DNA of 16,118 nucleotides from Paucihalobacter sp036825875 (GTDB lineage: Bacteria > Bacteroidota > Bacteroidia > Flavobacteriales > Flavobacteriaceae), in NCBI RefSeq assembly GCF_036825875.1, contig NZ_DAISXK010000056.1, forward strand, positions 1 through 16,118, in the 5' to 3' direction. Every line of letters starts with the position of its first letter. Positions within the stretch are counted from its first letter, which is position 1. Below the pieces are notes generated by a model, which saw only the letters and a program-made list of their open reading frames with translations, searched no databases and was not told the DNA's origin. A program made the position numbers and the translations under genes. Below are positions 14,604 to 16,118 of this stretch, in pieces.

Positions 14604-15350
14604 ATGGCAAGAGTTACAGGACTTTTTAAAATTACTGGCACCATTGGAGGCATGAACTTTTATCTGGATGGTGGTGAAAATTTAGTCAGGGATGCCGGTG
14701 GCGGATTTAATGGTGATGCCATCAGGACGAAGGACAGCATGGTGCGGGTGCGTGAAAATGCCTCTGAGTTTGGGCATTGTGCATCGGTTAAACGTGTATT
14801 TATGAATGCTCTGCATCCTTATCTTTCTAAATTAAAAGGGCGGAAGTTGCATAGTGCTATGACTAGTTTATTTGTCCAGATTAAGAACTTTGACCCTGTT
14901 TCCAAACGTGGTGAGCGACGGGTTTCTCAAGGGCTAACTACTCCTGACGGGCACAATTTATTACTGACCTATTCTTATCCTGAACGTTTTACGGTGGATC
15001 AAGTTTTGGGTAATCGTTTTAGTGTTGATATGACTACACACAGTTGTAGTTGTATTGATTTTGATGTAAGTAAGATTGCTTTCCCAGAATATGCTACGCA
15101 TGTGAGCTTGCTGTATGGTGTGGTGTTCATGGATTTTGAAGTTCTAGAGGCGAAAGCTTTTTTGGCAGCCGACTACTATATTGCCAAAAATGATGTGAAT
15201 CACTCCATTACTTTAAATCCTGTTGCTGCTCCAATCGGGACGGGTGTGCGTATTGCTGTGATGGGTGTGCGGTTTTATCAGGAGGTGAATGGAGTTATGA
15301 CGCAGTTGGAAGCTAAGCGTGGGGTTGCGGTTTTGGGGGTTGATGTTTAG
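14604..15350 (+). CDS. Conserved flavobacterial protein of unknown function (MARxTG...GTIGG family)
   Basis: The function of this 248-aa protein is unknown. The N-terminus has a Gly-rich beta-hairpin signature, GLFKITGTIGGMNFY (6-20), then VRDAGGGFNG and the basic helix RVRENASEFGHCASVKRVF (48-66). I recognise this pattern from a family of 240-270-aa hypothetical proteins scattered in Flavobacteriia. It resembles in layout the DUF6266 group, with an N-terminal hairpin, an RxN...F..A helix and a beta-rich C-terminus. There is no signal peptide, membrane helix or catalytic motif. Cys168 and Cys170 in HSCSCIDFDV form a close pair. The coding strand is visibly richer in G (GTG, GGG, CGG codons) than neighbouring genes, suggesting recent acquisition. 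It has its own promoter, is preceded by phased repeats and is flanked on both sides by AAATTCCAAAGGAA repeats. It may be a structural or particle-associated protein, but nothing visible proves that. Confidence 0.75.
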   Translation: MARVTGLFKITGTIGGMNFYLDGGENLVRDAGGGFNGDAIRTKDSMVRVRENASEFGHCASVKRVFMNALHPYLSKLKGRKLHSAMTSLFVQIKNFDPVSKRGERRVSQGLTTPDGHNLLLTYSYPERFTVDQVLGNRFSVDMTTHSCSCIDFDVSKIAFPEYATHVSLLYGVVFMDFEVLEAKAFLAADYYIAKNDVNHSITLNPVAAPIGTGVRIAVMGVRFYQEVNGVMTQLEAKRGVAVLGVDV

Positions 15351-15368
15351 TATTCAGTGATCAGCAGC

Positions 15369-15494
15369 AGTGGTCAGGTTTGTGATTGGACGTGCAGGGC
15401 TAAAAATTCCAAAGGAAATTCCAAAAACTCAAGTACCAAATTCCAAAGGAAATTCCAAATTATAAGCACCAAATTCCAAAGTAGTGGTCAGGTT
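15369..15494. repeat. AGTGGTCAGGTT direct repeats enclosing AAATTCCAAAGGAA repeats
   Basis: AGTGGTCAGGTT occurs exactly at 15369-15380 and 15483-15494. Between them the unit AAATTCCAAAGGAAATTCCAAA occurs twice (about 15404-15425 and 15438-15459) and once in shortened form (15470-15480). The piece CAAGTACCAAATTCCAAAGG (15430-15449) matches the copy at 14241-14276 before the 248-aa gene closely, so the gene is bracketed by direct repeats. The units are irregular in spacing and are not a CRISPR array. Confidence 0.65.
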
Positions 15495-15637
15495 AATTGA
15501 CCCAGGACTAGCGGACGTAGGACTTTGGGGAGCGCGCATTTCAAGAAAATTTGGGAGAACCATTAGAGATGGTTGGGACAGGTTGGGATGGTTTATTAGG
15601 TTTTTAAGCTCGAAGTTGCAAACTTCGAGGAGCGGGC
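15495..15637. other. Non-coding stretch with short inverted repeats
   Basis: No gene is apparent. It is locally G-rich on the plus strand (GGTTGGGACAGGTTGGGATGG). It contains AACCAT-TAGAG-ATGGTT (15558-15574) and a perfect 9-bp palindrome, CTCGAAGTT-GCA-AACTTCGAG (15609-15629), of a kind common as dispersed repeats in flavobacteria. A structured small RNA cannot be excluded. Confidence 0.4.
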
Positions 15638-15662
15638 CGGCGGTATGCCATGGATGATGTAA
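15634..15662 (+). repeat. groEL 3'-end direct repeat, right copy (att-like)
   Basis: The core 15638-15662 repeats the last 25 bp of groEL with two mismatches and would still read GGMPWMM-stop in place of GGMPGMM-stop. A further short match upstream needs one extra C. Sequences on either side differ from those around groEL. This is either the second end of an integrated cassette or a leftover groEL fragment. Confidence 0.55.
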
Positions 15663-15695
15663 AAGAAACTAAACGTTTTCAATAAATTATTTAAC

Positions 15696-15730
15696 CCTTT
15701 CAGAGTTTTAAACTCTGAAAGGTTTTTTTT
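15696..15730 (+). terminator. Intrinsic terminator after the groEL-tail copy
   Basis: The stem CCTTTCAGAGTT / AACTCTGAAAGG (12 bp) has a 3-nt loop and is followed by eight T residues (15723-15730). It lies 33 nt after the groEL-like stop codon, the position expected for a groEL terminator. It could be the original groESL terminator displaced by an insertion. It may also act on transcripts from the right. Confidence 0.85.
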
Positions 15731-15794
15731 CTAACCTAAATTTTCGATTTATGAATGAATATAGGAAGACTTTTAATTGAACACAACTATAATG

Positions 15795-16118
15795 TCACTT
15801 TCCTCTCCTAAAAAAATTGACCCAAACCGAACCTATAAAAACCATTACAGTAATTACCAACGTCATTGTATTAACAAGTCTGGCCTGGGGTAACCAGCCT
15901 GTAAGTTTTTCAATCAAAAAAGCAATGTAACTATTTGGCATGCTTGTTTCGCCTAGTTTACGAAGTATTGTATAATGCCAATCGGTTAAAAAGCAATAAC
16001 CAAAGCCATACCAGAAGCCCAAAACACCCCAAGAAAACAGCATGAGGAGCATACTGTAAAAATGTAGCTTTCGAGTTTTGGGAAATAGCCAACCAAGAAG
16101 GTTAAACACAATCAAAAT
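15795..16118 (-). CDS. DUF2784-like integral membrane protein, 5' end outside the window
   Basis: This small inner-membrane protein of unknown function resembles DUF2784. The visible 108 codons, including the stop, cover the C-terminal part. They contain hydrophobic helices at about residues 17-40 and 83-100 of the visible piece. The segment GFWYGFGYCFLTDWHYTILRKLG is the family hallmark (usually GYCPLTDWHW), followed by MPNSYIAFLIEKLTG. The frame is open to the window edge: the codon at 16113-16115 is TTG inside a hydrophobic run (LIVFNLLGW), so the true start lies further right. Its 3' end points toward the groEL-tail copy and the terminator at 15696-15730. The intervening 15731-15794 is AT-rich and holds nothing else I can identify. 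Confidence 0.75.
   Translation of the reverse strand: MLIVFNLLGWLFPKTRKLHFYSMLLMLFSWGVLGFWYGFGYCFLTDWHYTILRKLGETSMPNSYIAFLIEKLTGWLPQARLVNTMTLVITVMVFIGSVWVNFFRRGK

Noticed and set aside
15403..15482. AAATTCCAAAGGAA units considered as a CRISPR array
   Set aside because: Units are irregular in length and spacing, with no unique equal-length spacers and no cas genes nearby.
16113..16115. TTG as the start of the DUF2784-like gene
   Set aside because: The frame stays open to the window edge, and the codon lies inside a conserved hydrophobic run, so the gene is simply cut by the window.

Overview
The window looks like chromosomal DNA of a gliding or marine flavobacterium (Bacteroidota, Flavobacteriaceae). 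Three things point there: the T9SS/gliding gene gldK, promoter boxes of the Bacteroidota TAnnTTTG type instead of -35/-10 pairs, and the gene order miaB, sigma-54 activator, lptE, TPR protein, secG, groES, groEL. Start codons lack Shine-Dalgarno sequences, and the DNA is AT-rich.

Left part (1-5326, all minus strand): topA, then an arginase-fold protein, then gldK. gldL, gldM and gldN would be expected just beyond the left edge. The arginase-fold protein has lost three of the six canonical metal-ligand residues and is probably a pseudoenzyme. A 369-bp divergent spacer (5327-5695) separates this block from the next and carries recognisable promoters in both directions.

Middle part (5696-11235, plus strand): a tightly packed six-gene operon. 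It contains miaB (tRNA modification), an accessory Asn-rich lipoprotein, a sigma-54 enhancer-binding protein without a receiver domain, lptE (LPS export), a TPR-like protein and secG (secretion). It closes with a clear intrinsic terminator. groES-groEL follow as a separate unit. Upstream of groES is a good -24/-12 (sigma-54) promoter match and a TTACTGACA/TGTCAGTAA inverted repeat. The same TGACA/TGTCA half-sites form a compact palindrome in the miaB promoter. The orphan activator may therefore regulate both groESL and its own operon. That regulatory circuit is the most interesting hypothesis in the window.

Right part (13432-16118): an accessory region. A near-exact 25-bp copy of the 3' end of groEL, including the stop codon, lies 2,231 bp downstream of the real one, like the two ends of a small integrated cassette. 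Between the copies lie a DUF6090-like membrane protein and a compositionally distinct 248-aa protein of unknown function. That second gene is preceded by 11-bp phased AT-rich repeats and bracketed by dispersed AAATTCCAAAGGAA repeats. No integrase or transposase is visible. The window ends inside a minus-strand DUF2784-like membrane protein gene.
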